Program-made: the position numbers and the translations under genes
Shown here: positions 11,825 to 20,070 of the stretch, piece after piece
How positions within the stretch are numbered: the stretch's first letter is position 1
Layout: every line of letters starts with the position of its first letter
Assembly (NCBI GenBank): GCA_008694505.1
Contig: VZDJ01000056.1
Coordinates: forward strand, 562,461-626,460
From: Cyanoderma ruficeps
Lineage: Eukaryota > Chordata > Aves > Passeriformes > Timaliidae
DNA length: 64,000 nt
Direction: 5' to 3'
The notes under the pieces: generated by a model
Database searches by the model: none
Seen by the model: only the letters and a program-made list of their open reading frames with translations
What the model was told of the DNA's origin: nothing

Positions 11825-12253
11825 CCCACCTGTGGGTTTTTATCTTCTTTCCTTCTCTCAGGGCTGGGATTAAAGCACAGGAGATGCAGTTTTCTTGTGT
11901 TTGGACTCAGAGGTTTATTAATTCTCATCTATAGCACAGTCTCACAAGTTGTGAGTTCCAGCCAACAAGGTAGACAATGGCTCTGTCTCTAACTTTTTCC
12001 ATGGTCTTCTAAGTCCTAATTATCCAATAATGAGGCGACACCTATAATATTTATACTTTTAACCCAATAACTGACCACTCAAGGTCTGTAATGTGGACCT
12101 TTGCACCTAATTAGAAAAAAACACCCAAACCCGTTAAGAGGAAGGTGAAAGAAGAAGAACTTAGTCTACACCCCAAATCCTCCATATTGCTTTATATATA
12201 TCACTATACACCAAAATCTTAAAATCTAAGTTTCCAGGGTTTCAGCACCCACC
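11825..12253 (-). mobile_element. Solo LTR of an avian endogenous retrovirus, with 6-bp target duplication
   Basis: The LTR proper is 11831-12247 (417 bases), read on the minus strand with TG...CA ends. It is bounded by an exact 6-bp target duplication CCCACC (11825-11830 and 12248-12253). Minus-strand signals are in the right order: a TATA box (TATAAATA, 12055-12048) and then AATAAA (reverse complement of TTTATT at about 11910-11917). No primer-binding site, internal region or second LTR of the same insertion is attached, so it is a solo LTR left by recombination. A 6-bp duplication is usual for alpha- and betaretrovirus-like elements. It is homologous to the LTR at 14010-14576 over most of its length but has a different 5' (U3) end. 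Confidence 0.88.
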
Positions 12254-12440
12254 CTCAGCGTTGCTGTGGTGGCCAGAGAAGGGCCTAAAGATGCTCTGAG
12301 CAGATTCCTGCCCTTCCTGCAGGAAAGAAGTCTCCCCTCCTGGAGACCCTCCTGGCTGAGCAGCCCCAGGGCTCCGGTGAGTCCCTCCTGCACAGAAGAG
12401 GTGTGAGTCCTGGGGAGGATGCCGTCCCCAGCGTGCCTAG
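12254..12440. other. GC-rich single-copy DNA holding one unexpanded minisatellite unit
   Basis: Bases 12337-12421 match the left edge of the minisatellite at 13014-13080. Both carry CTCCTGGAGACCC, then TCCCTCCTGCACAGA (or a close form), then GTCCTGGGGAGGAT. The match exists as a single copy here, whereas the right-hand copy is expanded into about 17 units. No coding evidence. Confidence 0.6.
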
Positions 12441-12912
12441 TGAAGGTGTAATTATATGTAATTAATGTCATGGAATTATATGTAACATCATTACATGACA
12501 TATAACTCCATGACATTAATTGCATATAATTACACCTTCATGTAACATCTATATTATATACCTATATATCCCCAATATATAGGTATAATTTACCTAATGC
12601 ATTATATTAGGTATTCTATACCTATATACCTAATATACCTGATATATATAGGTGCATTAATATACCTAATATACAGGTGTGTTAATACACCTATAACGTA
12701 ATTCTATGTAATTAATGTAGTGGAATTGTATGTAATGTCATCACATGACACATAACTCCATGACATTAATTACATATAATTACACCTTCATGTAACACCT
12801 ATATTATATACCAATATATCCCCAATGTATAGGTATAATTTACCTAATATATAGGTATAATATACCTAATATATAGCTATATTAATACACCTATAATGTA
12901 ATTAGATGTAGT
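12441..12912. repeat. AT-rich palindromic repeat, about 2.2 tandem units
   Basis: The first unit begins with a 43-bp inverted repeat: left arm 12441-12483, 14-base loop 12484-12497, right arm 12498-12540. The arms differ at only two positions. The same palindrome recurs in a shorter, more diverged form from about 12697, and a half-copy begins at about 12895, so the spacing is 250 bases and then 200 bases. Between the palindromes lie short words of the type TATACCTAATATA and its inverse, so the internal part is self-complementary too. GC content is very low against GC-rich flanks. The structure could extrude as a cruciform. It resembles a palindromic AT-rich repeat rather than a known transposon, since no target duplication is evident. 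Confidence 0.85.
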
Positions 12913-13038
12913 TAATATTCTTTCAGCCTTATTGGCTGTGCCCTCTGTGTAGAAGTTTCCCTTCCCAGCCACCTGCCCAGGTGAGAAAAAAGCAGATCCC
13001 TGTGCACAATTCCCTCCTGGAGACCCAGGGGCTGTTGT

Positions 13039-13702
13039 GAGCCCCTCCTGCACAGAGAGGTCAGTCCTGGGGAGGATTCAGTCCCTCCTGCAGAGAGGTC
13101 AGTCCTGGGAGGATTCAGTCTCTCCTCACAGAGAGGTCAGTCCTGGGGAGGATTCAGTCCCTCCTCACAGAGAGGTCAGTTCTGGGGAGGATTCAGTCCC
13201 TCCTCACACAGAGGTCAGTCCTGGGGAGGATTCATTCCCTCCTGCACACAGAGGTCAGTCCTGGGGAGGATTCAGCCCTTCCTCACACAGAGGTCAGTCC
13301 TGGGAGGATTCATTCCCTCCTGCACAGCGAGGTCAGTCCTGGGGAGGATTCAGTCTCTCCTGCACACAGAGGTCAGTCCTGGGGAGGATTCAGTCTCTCC
13401 TGCACACAGAGGTCAGTCCTGGGGAGGATTCAGTCTCTCCTGCACACAGAGGTCAGTCCTGGGGAGGATTCAGTCCCTCCTGCAGAGAGGTCAGTCCTGG
13501 GGAGGATTCAGTCCCTCCTGCACAGAGAGGTCAGTCCTGGGGAGGATTCAGTCTCTCCTGCACACAGAGGTCAGTCCTGGGGAGGATTCAGTCTCTCCTG
13601 CACAGAGAGGTCAGTCCTGGGGAGGATTCAGTCTCTCCTGCACAGAGAGGTCAGTCCTGGGGAGGATTCAGTCCCTCCTGCAGAGAGGTCATTCCTGGGG
13701 GA
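13039..13702. repeat. GC-rich minisatellite, about 17 units of 37-42 bp
   Basis: About sixteen full units and one partial unit of a 40-bp motif. The conserved core is GTCAGTCCTGGGGAGGATTC and the variable part is TCCCTCCTGCACAGAGAG, in which CACA/CAGA and G/C variants alternate. Units 9 to 11 (13353-13472) are essentially identical, so expansion there is recent. Some units are 37-39 bp through small deletions. Several frames are open through the array; the longest, 353 codons from 13037, is a by-product of the repeat because no unit contains a stop in those frames. Confidence 0.95.
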
Positions 13703-13949
13703 TGCTCTCCGCAGGGAAGGCTGCAGTGCAGCTCCGCACGGAGCAGGAGGACGCTGCTGCTGCTGCAAACGCTTTTCGCCGCTGTTCCTCTCCTCCGGAG
13801 CTCAGCCCTGCCCAGGCTGGTCCGTGGCCCCCACCTAGTGCCCGGCTCTGCTGCAGGCGCCAGGGCTCGGGATGTGCACAGCCCGGCTCAGCTGGGCGCT
13901 CGGCTGGGCGGATTTTCGAGATTCCCACCCTGGGAATTCCAGCCCATCC
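13703..13949. other. CpG-containing GC-rich stretch
   Basis: GC-rich with many CpG sites (TCCGCACGGAGC, TTCGCCGCTG, GGGCGCTCGGCTGGGCGG). It follows directly on the minisatellite and ends in a truncated CR1. It could be a small CpG island but has no TATA, no clear exon and no conserved frame. Confidence 0.4.
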
Positions 13950-14009
13950 CCTCGCCACCCTCCCAGGGAACAATTCCTGCCCAATATCCCATCCAGCCCT
14001 GCCCTCTGG
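13950..14009 (-). mobile_element. CR1 LINE fragment, part nearer its 3' end (split by LTR)
   Basis: Reverse-orientation CR1. The block CACCCTCCCAGGGAACAATT and the ATCCAGCCCTGCCCTCTG that follows match the CR1 at 58125-58180 closely. The element stops at 14009 and resumes at 14583, on the far side of the LTR. The extreme 3' end of the CR1 is missing on the left. Confidence 0.85.
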
Positions 14010-14582
14010 TGTGCGGTTTTTATCTTCTTTTCTTTGTGTTACAGCCGGGATTGACACACGGGAGTCGCAGTTTTGTGTTTGGACTCAGTGTTTATTAATT
14101 CTTATCTACAGTACAGCCTCAGGAGTGGTGAGCTCTAACTAGCAAGGTAGAAAAGGGAGATGTCTCTAACTCTTTCCAAGGTTATTTAAGCACTAATCGC
14201 CCTATAATGAGATGACACCTATGTTATTTATATTTTTGACCCAATAATTGACCACCCAAGGCCCACAATGCAGACCTCTTCACCCAATTAGAAAAAAAAC
14301 CCCAAAACCAAGAAGAAGAAGGTGAAGAAAAAGGACTTTGTCAACACCCTAATTCCTCGATGTTGCCCCATATATATCACTAAATACTAAAACCTTAAAT
14401 TCTAAGTTTTTCACCCTGTGATAAACTTCTATTCAAACTCCCCACCCACAATCCCAGTGCTATCACTCAATTTTGGGAGCCTGTTCCGTGGCCTCAGGTC
14501 AGCTGTGGTGTTTGCCTGGGGGTCAGTGCCTGTCAGCACAAGAAGCCTGAAATTCTCAGTGGCCAGAATTCCAACACTCTGG
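14004..14582 (-). mobile_element. Solo LTR nested in a CR1, with 6-bp target duplication
   Basis: The LTR proper is 14010-14576 (567 bases), minus strand, with TG...CA ends. It is bounded by an exact 6-bp duplication CTCTGG (14004-14009 and 14577-14582). The duplicated bases belong to the CR1 it entered, so the boundary is proved twice: by the duplication and by the interrupted CR1. The minus-strand TATA box (TATAAATA) is at 14232-14225 and AATAAA at about 14096-14091. It is the same family as the LTR at 11831-12247 but about 150 bases longer, the extra sequence lying at its 5' (U3) end (roughly 14425-14576). No internal retroviral sequence is attached. Confidence 0.92.
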
Positions 14583-14745
14583 CAGTGGGAAGCCATTCCC
14601 CATCCTGTCCCTCCATCCCTTGTCCCCAGTCCCTCTCCAGCTCTCCTGGAGCCCCTTTAGGCCCTGGAAGGGGCTCTGAGCTCTCCCTGGAGCTTCTCCT
14701 CTCCAGGTGAGCACCCCCAGCTCTCCCAGCCTGGCTCCAGAGGGG
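14583..14745 (-). mobile_element. CR1 LINE fragment, part nearer its 5' end (split by LTR)
   Basis: Continuation of the reverse-orientation CR1 from 13950-14009. It runs through CCATCCCTTGTCCCCAGTCC, CTGGAGCCCCTTTAGGCCCT, the CTGAGCTCTCCCTGGAGCTT block and AGCACCCCCAGCTCTCCCAG. The same blocks in the same order occur uninterrupted at 58195-58322, so the two belong to one CR1 subfamily. Confidence 0.9.
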
Positions 14746-15039
14746 TCAGGTACTTACAGGGCTTTGGGCTGGGGCAGGTTACCTGCAGACACCATCCCTG
14801 AGAAAAGGAAAAGTCAAACTGAACTGTGTGTGTTGCAAAGAGCAAGGATGGGTTTAGATCCAGCTCCTCTGAGACACGAGGCACTCTCATTTTTCTGCAT
14901 AGATCAGGAGGAATTTTTGTTAAACTGGAGCCACTTAAATAATCTCATTGCTGAAAGATGATTCTGAGGGGAGTTTGGTTTCCTTCATCCTGAGCAGTGC
15001 AGAGCCCAGCTCAGCACTCCCAGCCCTGCTTGCGGCAGG
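14746..15039. other. Single-copy noncoding DNA
   Basis: Nothing assignable between the CR1 and the next AT-rich block. Confidence 0.5.
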
Positions 15040-15300
15040 TTAATTGTGCCTTGGGATGTTGGCCAACCCATCTGATTAGTGAGTAACTTATTTATTCAAC
15101 ACTTATTTCTAAAAATCCCAGGCAGATTAAAATTTGGCAAACGCCGGGCTGCTGGAGTGAGCGATGCAGAGAATCATAAATGGAGCAAAATTAATCCAAC
15201 TTCCTCTTGGAAACTCTGCAAATACGCATATTAAATCATGCTTGAATCACAATGAATATAAAAAGTAAATGTTCACCAAAACACAGTGCCCGTTTACAAC
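15040..15300. promoter_or_regulatory. Block resembling a conserved noncoding element
   Basis: Repeat-free and rich in homeodomain, POU and forkhead-type words (TGATTAGTGAG, ATAAATGGAG, GCAAATACGCATATTAAATC, TTAATCC). The composition changes sharply from the neighbouring CR1 and low-complexity DNA. Called as candidate regulatory DNA by inference only. Confidence 0.25.
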
Positions 15301-15989
15301 CCTTGTTCCCTGTAAAGCCAGAGTTTACAAGGCACATAAATCCCACACAGCCCCGCCTCCAGAGTAAATCAAAAGGAGGAGAATTTGTTGTGTGCCAGCA
15401 GCTATTCACACTTCTCTGCAGGATATTCTGCTAAAAGGAATCCTCCAGGAGAATCTGCACACGATGAGACCCTGCCCAAGAGGAAAAAAATGAAGAAAAA
15501 TTTCTGAGGAATGGCCTCTTGGATTTCCATTTTTGTGTGTAAACTTCTTATTTGTACATTCTTATAACCTACAGTCTCAAGGGGTTCTTGTTTTTAAACA
15601 TTTTTAAGACCTCTGGGCTGTGAGCCAGGATGTCAAACTTCTAACTTAATTGGTTTTTTTTAGAGTTAAAATAAATAAATACGCCTGCATCAATGCTGAA
15701 AAAACCCAGAACATAAATGCTGAGGTGGCTTGGATTAGCCTGGGAAATGTCCCCAGTTTTCTCAGAATATTCTTGCCTGCAAAGAATGAAAATGTTACAT
15801 AAATAAAGGGCATCGTGGTTTGTTCTACGGAGATTTGTGGGGGCATTGTACCCTTTAAAAATAACAAACACCCCCAAGGTGCTTCTGATTTGGTTTGTTA
15901 CTTCTGCTCCCTTCCACTCGGTTTTACCCTCAGCCTCAAGGGGCTCATCTGTGCAATTAATCCCAATACCTGCTGGAATTGTTGTTGGC
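15301..15989. other. Single-copy noncoding DNA, nothing assignable
   Basis: AT-leaning with short poly-A and poly-T runs. No repeats with defined ends and no coding evidence. Confidence 0.5.
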
Positions 15990-16235
15990 TTGGCTTTATT
16001 TTGGGGGGGTGTTTTGTTTTGGGGGTTTTGGGGAGGCCAGGATGGGTTGGGGTTTTTTTTGGGTTTTGGTTTGGTTTTGGTTTGGGGTTTTTTTTGGGTT
16101 TTNTGGTTTTATGGGTTTGTTTTAGTTTTTTGTTTGCTTTGTTTTGGGGGTCGTTGTTTTCTGAATGGCTTTTATTTTCTATTTCTTCTGTTGTTTTGTG
16201 GTTTATTTTGTGGTTTATTTTGTGGTTTATTATGT
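15990..16235. repeat. G/T-rich low-complexity tract with one N
   Basis: The plus strand here is almost purely G and T, made of irregular GGGTTTT, GGTTTGGTTTT and GTGGTTTATTTT words. Runs of three to seven G recur at short spacing, so the plus strand could form G-quadruplexes near 16000-16055. A single unresolved base lies at 16103. A second tract of the same kind is at 47787-47940. Open frames across it are artefacts of composition. Confidence 0.85.
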
Positions 16236-17461
16236 TTCACTCCTATTTTTTATTCAGAAAAAGAAACAACACCGTTTAAATAATAAAAGAGGGAGGGAGG
16301 TAATGTACAGCTGAGTAAGGACCTGAATGGAATTGAAATACAGAGATGGAATTAAGGTAATTTCCCTCTCTCTGAGTGTTGCTTTTGTCTCTGTTTCTTA
16401 TGGCTGAGGAGTAAAAGCAGGAGGGAACTGGTGTGGCCACCATGTAAAAAGAATTAGGGTTTGGGGGTTTTCTGCTAGAAATGCCTTTGGGTGCTCACCC
16501 TGGAGATGCAATGAATGTTTTGAAGACTTCCATCTCAGTTGAATTGAAATCTGCACACCCAGTCAGGAGTTCACTTCCAACCCAGCTCTGGTTTTGATGA
16601 AATTCTGAGGAAAAGGGTGAGGAAAAGGTGCTGTGCTTTTTACAGCTGCATACACTGGCTTTAGGGGTTTGTTTTCCCCCTGTAGTGACACTGCTCACCT
16701 GTGTTTCAGCTGCATGGAAAAGCCCCCAGTTTTATTCTGCTGCTGCCAGTCCTCACCCAGCAGTGTTCCCTGCTGGCAGGGCTGGCTCTCAGGGAATCCC
16801 TGCCAGCTGCAGATTGCAGATAACCAGGATGGATTTTAACCAGCAGTTCCATGCCCACATAAATCAGCTCTCTGGAAGCAGCACTGCTGCCACCTCCCAT
16901 TGGTTCAGAGGAGATTCCAGCCCACAAACCTCCTCATCCTGGAGGGATCATTCCCTGGTTCACACCTTGCCAGCATCGCTGATGGGTGATGTGACAGGAG
17001 GTTCCTCTGTGGTGGTGATAAATAGATCATCTGCCATATAAAGTAGTCTGGCTCCAACTCAGAACCTGCAGGCAAAAGAATTAATAAATTCATCAGCCAC
17101 TTTCCAAAATCACATTTTCTAATCCCTAAGCCAGTCCTTGAACCTTTTGCTCTAATTGATTTTATTCTTCCTGTGGTTGCATAAAGTAATCATCTTCCAG
17201 TCTTCCTTTCTGCCTTTAAATCACTTAATTTTAAGGGTTTTTTTTCAGTTTCTTCCTCCTTATTTCTCAGAAGGCTGCAGTCAGTTTTCATAAGTACAAA
17301 ATAAATCATCTGTGAAAACAATACCACTGAGTTTGTGATAGATCATGTTCAGGGGGGATAAAACAAACCCAACCCCTGCACTGGCACTGCTGTTACTGAT
17401 GGCAGAGTGATGTGTTTGGTCATCTGTGAGAGCTCTGGTGGTTGTGAAGGGAAATCTCAGA
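16236..17461. other. Single-copy noncoding DNA, nothing assignable
   Basis: Mixed composition. The 137-codon frame at 16628-17041 overlaps several others on both strands and shows no domain. Bases 17100-17340 are AT-rich. Confidence 0.5.
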
Positions 17462-17722
17462 GTCCCAGAATGGTTTGGGTTGGAGGGACCTTAAATCCCA
17501 TCCCGTGCCATGGGCAGGGACACCTCCCACTGTCCCAGGCTGCTCCAAACCCCAATGTCCAACCTGCCCTTGAGCACTGCCAGGGATTCAAGGGCAGCCA
17601 CAGCTTCTCTGGGCACTCTGTGCCAGGGCCTGCCCACCCTCACAGGGAATAATTCCTGCCTACTCTTTAATCTAAACCTGTCATGGCTTATTTTAAAACC
17701 ATTCCCCCTTGTTCTGACACTG
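17462..17722 (-). mobile_element. CR1 LINE 3' end
   Basis: Reverse-orientation CR1 that begins at its 3' terminus: CCCAGAATGGTTTGGGTTGG, GGACCTTAAATCCCATCC, GCCATGGGCAGGGACACC, then GCTTCTCTGGGCACTCTGTG, and the CAGGGAATAATTCCTGCCTA and CCATTCCCCCTTGTTCTGAC blocks. About 260 bases are kept. It is a different subfamily from the copies at 13950 and 57969 and closer to the common consensus. Confidence 0.92.
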
Positions 17723-19766
17723 AAAACCTGAAAATCTGCCCTGAGAAACCCTGAGAAACCTGAGTCCTGCAGCCTGTGCCAAGAAAGCAGGAGAGGAAGT
17801 CTGGGGGTTTCCTTGTGGGCACAATCTTCTGTATTCTGCTGCCTTTCCCAGGGCCCAGGAGCAGCCAGCAAAGCAGCAGCAGCACGGGGCAGAGCTGTTT
17901 CTCTGTGCCCTGAGGCATCCCTGCCTCTGCACCCCTGCAGGTCTGCCCGGGTCTGTCACCCATCTGCCCACCACAAACAGCTGAGAGTTTGTTCAGCTCA
18001 TCCTTCTGAGGGCTTTAAGATCCTCTGGATTAGGGTGGGGGTGCCAGATAAGCGGCACAGCAGCAGCAATAACAGCCCAAGGGCATTTGTTAACTCTCCA
18101 GGCCCTTGGCTCAGCTCAGAGTCCTGCAAAATGGAGATTTCAGTTTTAAATATCCACCTTGCCCTTTCTCAGAGGAGTTATGTGTACCTGGGGGCAGGAA
18201 GCTCAGGAGCCTGGGTCTGTTTGAAGAGAATGGCTCCCTCAGCAGTGATGGAGACAGCTCTGTCTGGGCTCAGTGTGGGTTATTTTCACCCTCTGTCTGC
18301 TCCAAACCTGGGGTTGCTGCAGACAAACCCAAACCCTCAGCCTGTGCTGGCTGCTGGTACCCAGTCCAGCCCCTTTTCCTCACGGGCTCTGTGGAGGGTC
18401 GGCAGCCTGGGGCAGCTCAGGACAGCTGGAAGGGGCCGTGAGGGTTATTTCACTGGAGTTCAGCCCTCCTGCACAGCATCCCTTCAGATCCTCTGAGCTC
18501 AGAGTAACCACAGTGCCACTTGGCCAACGCCTTCTGCAGTCATTTGGGTGAAAATGGAATGCATGAATTACCTTTAAAACAGCTCTGACAGCCCTGGCAG
18601 CTTCCTGGGGGAACACTGGGGGGAACCACAAACCCTCCCGTGGTCCTTTCCCCCTCCCAGCTGCTGTGAGGTGTGAGCTGTGCTGAGGGCTGAGGCACAG
18701 GGACATCAGAGCTCATCGAGCACCTTCCCTCGTGTTTTAGCTCAGGATGTGATTCACACCAGACTTTCTGTCTTTTCCCACTGCATCTCCTTTAACAGGA
18801 GCATCCTGCGAGCTGAGGGGGATGAGCCCGTGCTGCCTGCTGAGCTCTGTCTGCAGCAGGGTTAACCCTCAGTGATGGCACTGCCCTTCAACTCGCCTCC
18901 TGTCACTCCTGAGCCCTCTAATTTCATTACTCAGCAAGCTGCTGAAATTGATTTTGCCTCTCCAGCTGTTAGCAAGGGTGAAATTACATTTTTACTGGAT
19001 TTCTGGCTTTCAGCAAATTAACTTGAAGCCAATCAGGATTCTTCAGGGACCATAGGAAGGAGAACAATTAGCCAAGCCATAAAAATCTAACTTAAAAAAA
19101 GCTGCCAAATACAAGGCCAGTTCTCTCTTTAGGAGTTTTATATCAGCAGAGTTCTACTTATGTAAATTATCAGTGCAAACAAATATAGAAAAGGTCTTTG
19201 CTCCCTTTCTGCAGCAGGAATTTTAATACATTTTCTCCAATTACTGGGAATATTTTGCTTTTAGTTCTTATTAGGGGAGCATTGCTGTAACCACTCACAA
19301 AATCTCTTCCAGATGATGCCTTTATGACTTGGGTCATTTTATTGTCATGAGGTACATCAGGTGCCACCTTATCCTTGTTTCCAACCTCAGAACATCCCAG
19401 GATTTGTCAGTCTGTATTACTTTGCTTTCATTCCTTCTCCTGTCTCCTCTGCTTGGCAGAATCTACCTTTATTTTTGCCCTGAAACTCTTTTCCTCCTTC
19501 TTTTCCCTTTGATTCTCCTTTGCTCTTCAGGGCACAGAGGTGCCATTTATTCCTGGCATCTTTTTGTGAGCCTGTTTCTGCACGTGTCCCCTGCCTTAGC
19601 TGTACTCCAGAAAAGAGGAAATCAAAAGGAATTTCATCAGAGTGCCTGATGGAAAGTAGATCCATGGGGGAAAATCTGCTTGACCCCATTTAAACAAATA
19701 GAATAAACGGGTTTCGTGTATGGCAGGAGGTGGCACAAGCCAGGGGAGGAAAAGTGAAATGTGCCC
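17723..19766. other. Single-copy noncoding DNA, nothing assignable
   Basis: GC-leaning from 17800 to 18900 and AT-leaning from 18900 to 19700. A 227-codon frame at 17813-18496 is overlapped by frames on both strands and has no domain, so I do not call it a gene. Bases 18950-19330 are repeat-free, AT-rich and could include a regulatory block. Confidence 0.5.
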
Positions 19767-19892
19767 CGTTTGGGGCAGGAAATTCCCAGGAAAAGGAGAA
19801 ACGGGACCCGTTTGGGGCAGGAAATTCCCGGGAAAAGGAGAAACGGGACGCGTTTGGGGCAGGAAATTCCCGGGAAAAGGAGAAGCGGGACC
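19767..19892. repeat. Three tandem 42-bp units, each with an NF-kappaB-like site
   Basis: Exactly three 42-bp units start at 19767, 19809 and 19851. Each contains GGAAATTCCC, the reverse complement of GGGAATTTCC, which fits the kappaB consensus GGGRNNYYCC. Units two and three differ at two or three positions; the first has CCAGG in place of CCGGG. Because 42 is divisible by three, all frames keep a 14-residue periodicity, but nothing suggests translation. Confidence 0.9.
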
Positions 19893-20070
19893 CGGCGCGT
19901 GCGGCGTTTTCTGCATCAACAGCGGCACCGCGTGGCTCCCTGGGGTATTGCACACGGCGGGCGCGGCTGTCCCGCATCTGCCCAAAATTCCCGAATTCCC
20001 GCGATTTCCCGGGAATTCCCGGCCGGGGGCGGACGCGGGACCCCCTGCCACCCCCAGAGCCACTCTCTGA
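19790..20070. promoter_or_regulatory. Small CpG island
   Basis: High GC and high CpG density, highest at 19890-20045 (CCCGGCGCGTGCGGCG, ACGGCGGGCGCGG, GCCGGGGGCGGACGCGGG). The island contains the kappaB-like triplication on its left and a further GGGAATTCCC at about 20009-20018 within the palindromic CCCGGGAATTCCCGG stretch. Neighbouring DNA on both sides is CpG-poor, so this is a discrete unmethylated-looking patch. It could be the promoter of an unannotated transcript. No TATA box or exon structure is evident. Confidence 0.55.

Noticed and set aside
13037..14098. 353-codon plus-strand frame
   Set aside because: It runs through the 40-bp minisatellite and on into a CR1 fragment and an LTR. 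The unit has no stop in the frames used, so openness is a by-product.
11831..14576. The LTRs at 11831 and 14010 as the two ends of one provirus
   Set aside because: Each has its own different 6-bp target duplication, their lengths and U3 ends differ, and the DNA between is palindrome, minisatellite and CR1, not retroviral.
17813..18496. 227-codon plus-strand frame
   Set aside because: No ATG-context or domain support, and overlapped by frames on both strands.
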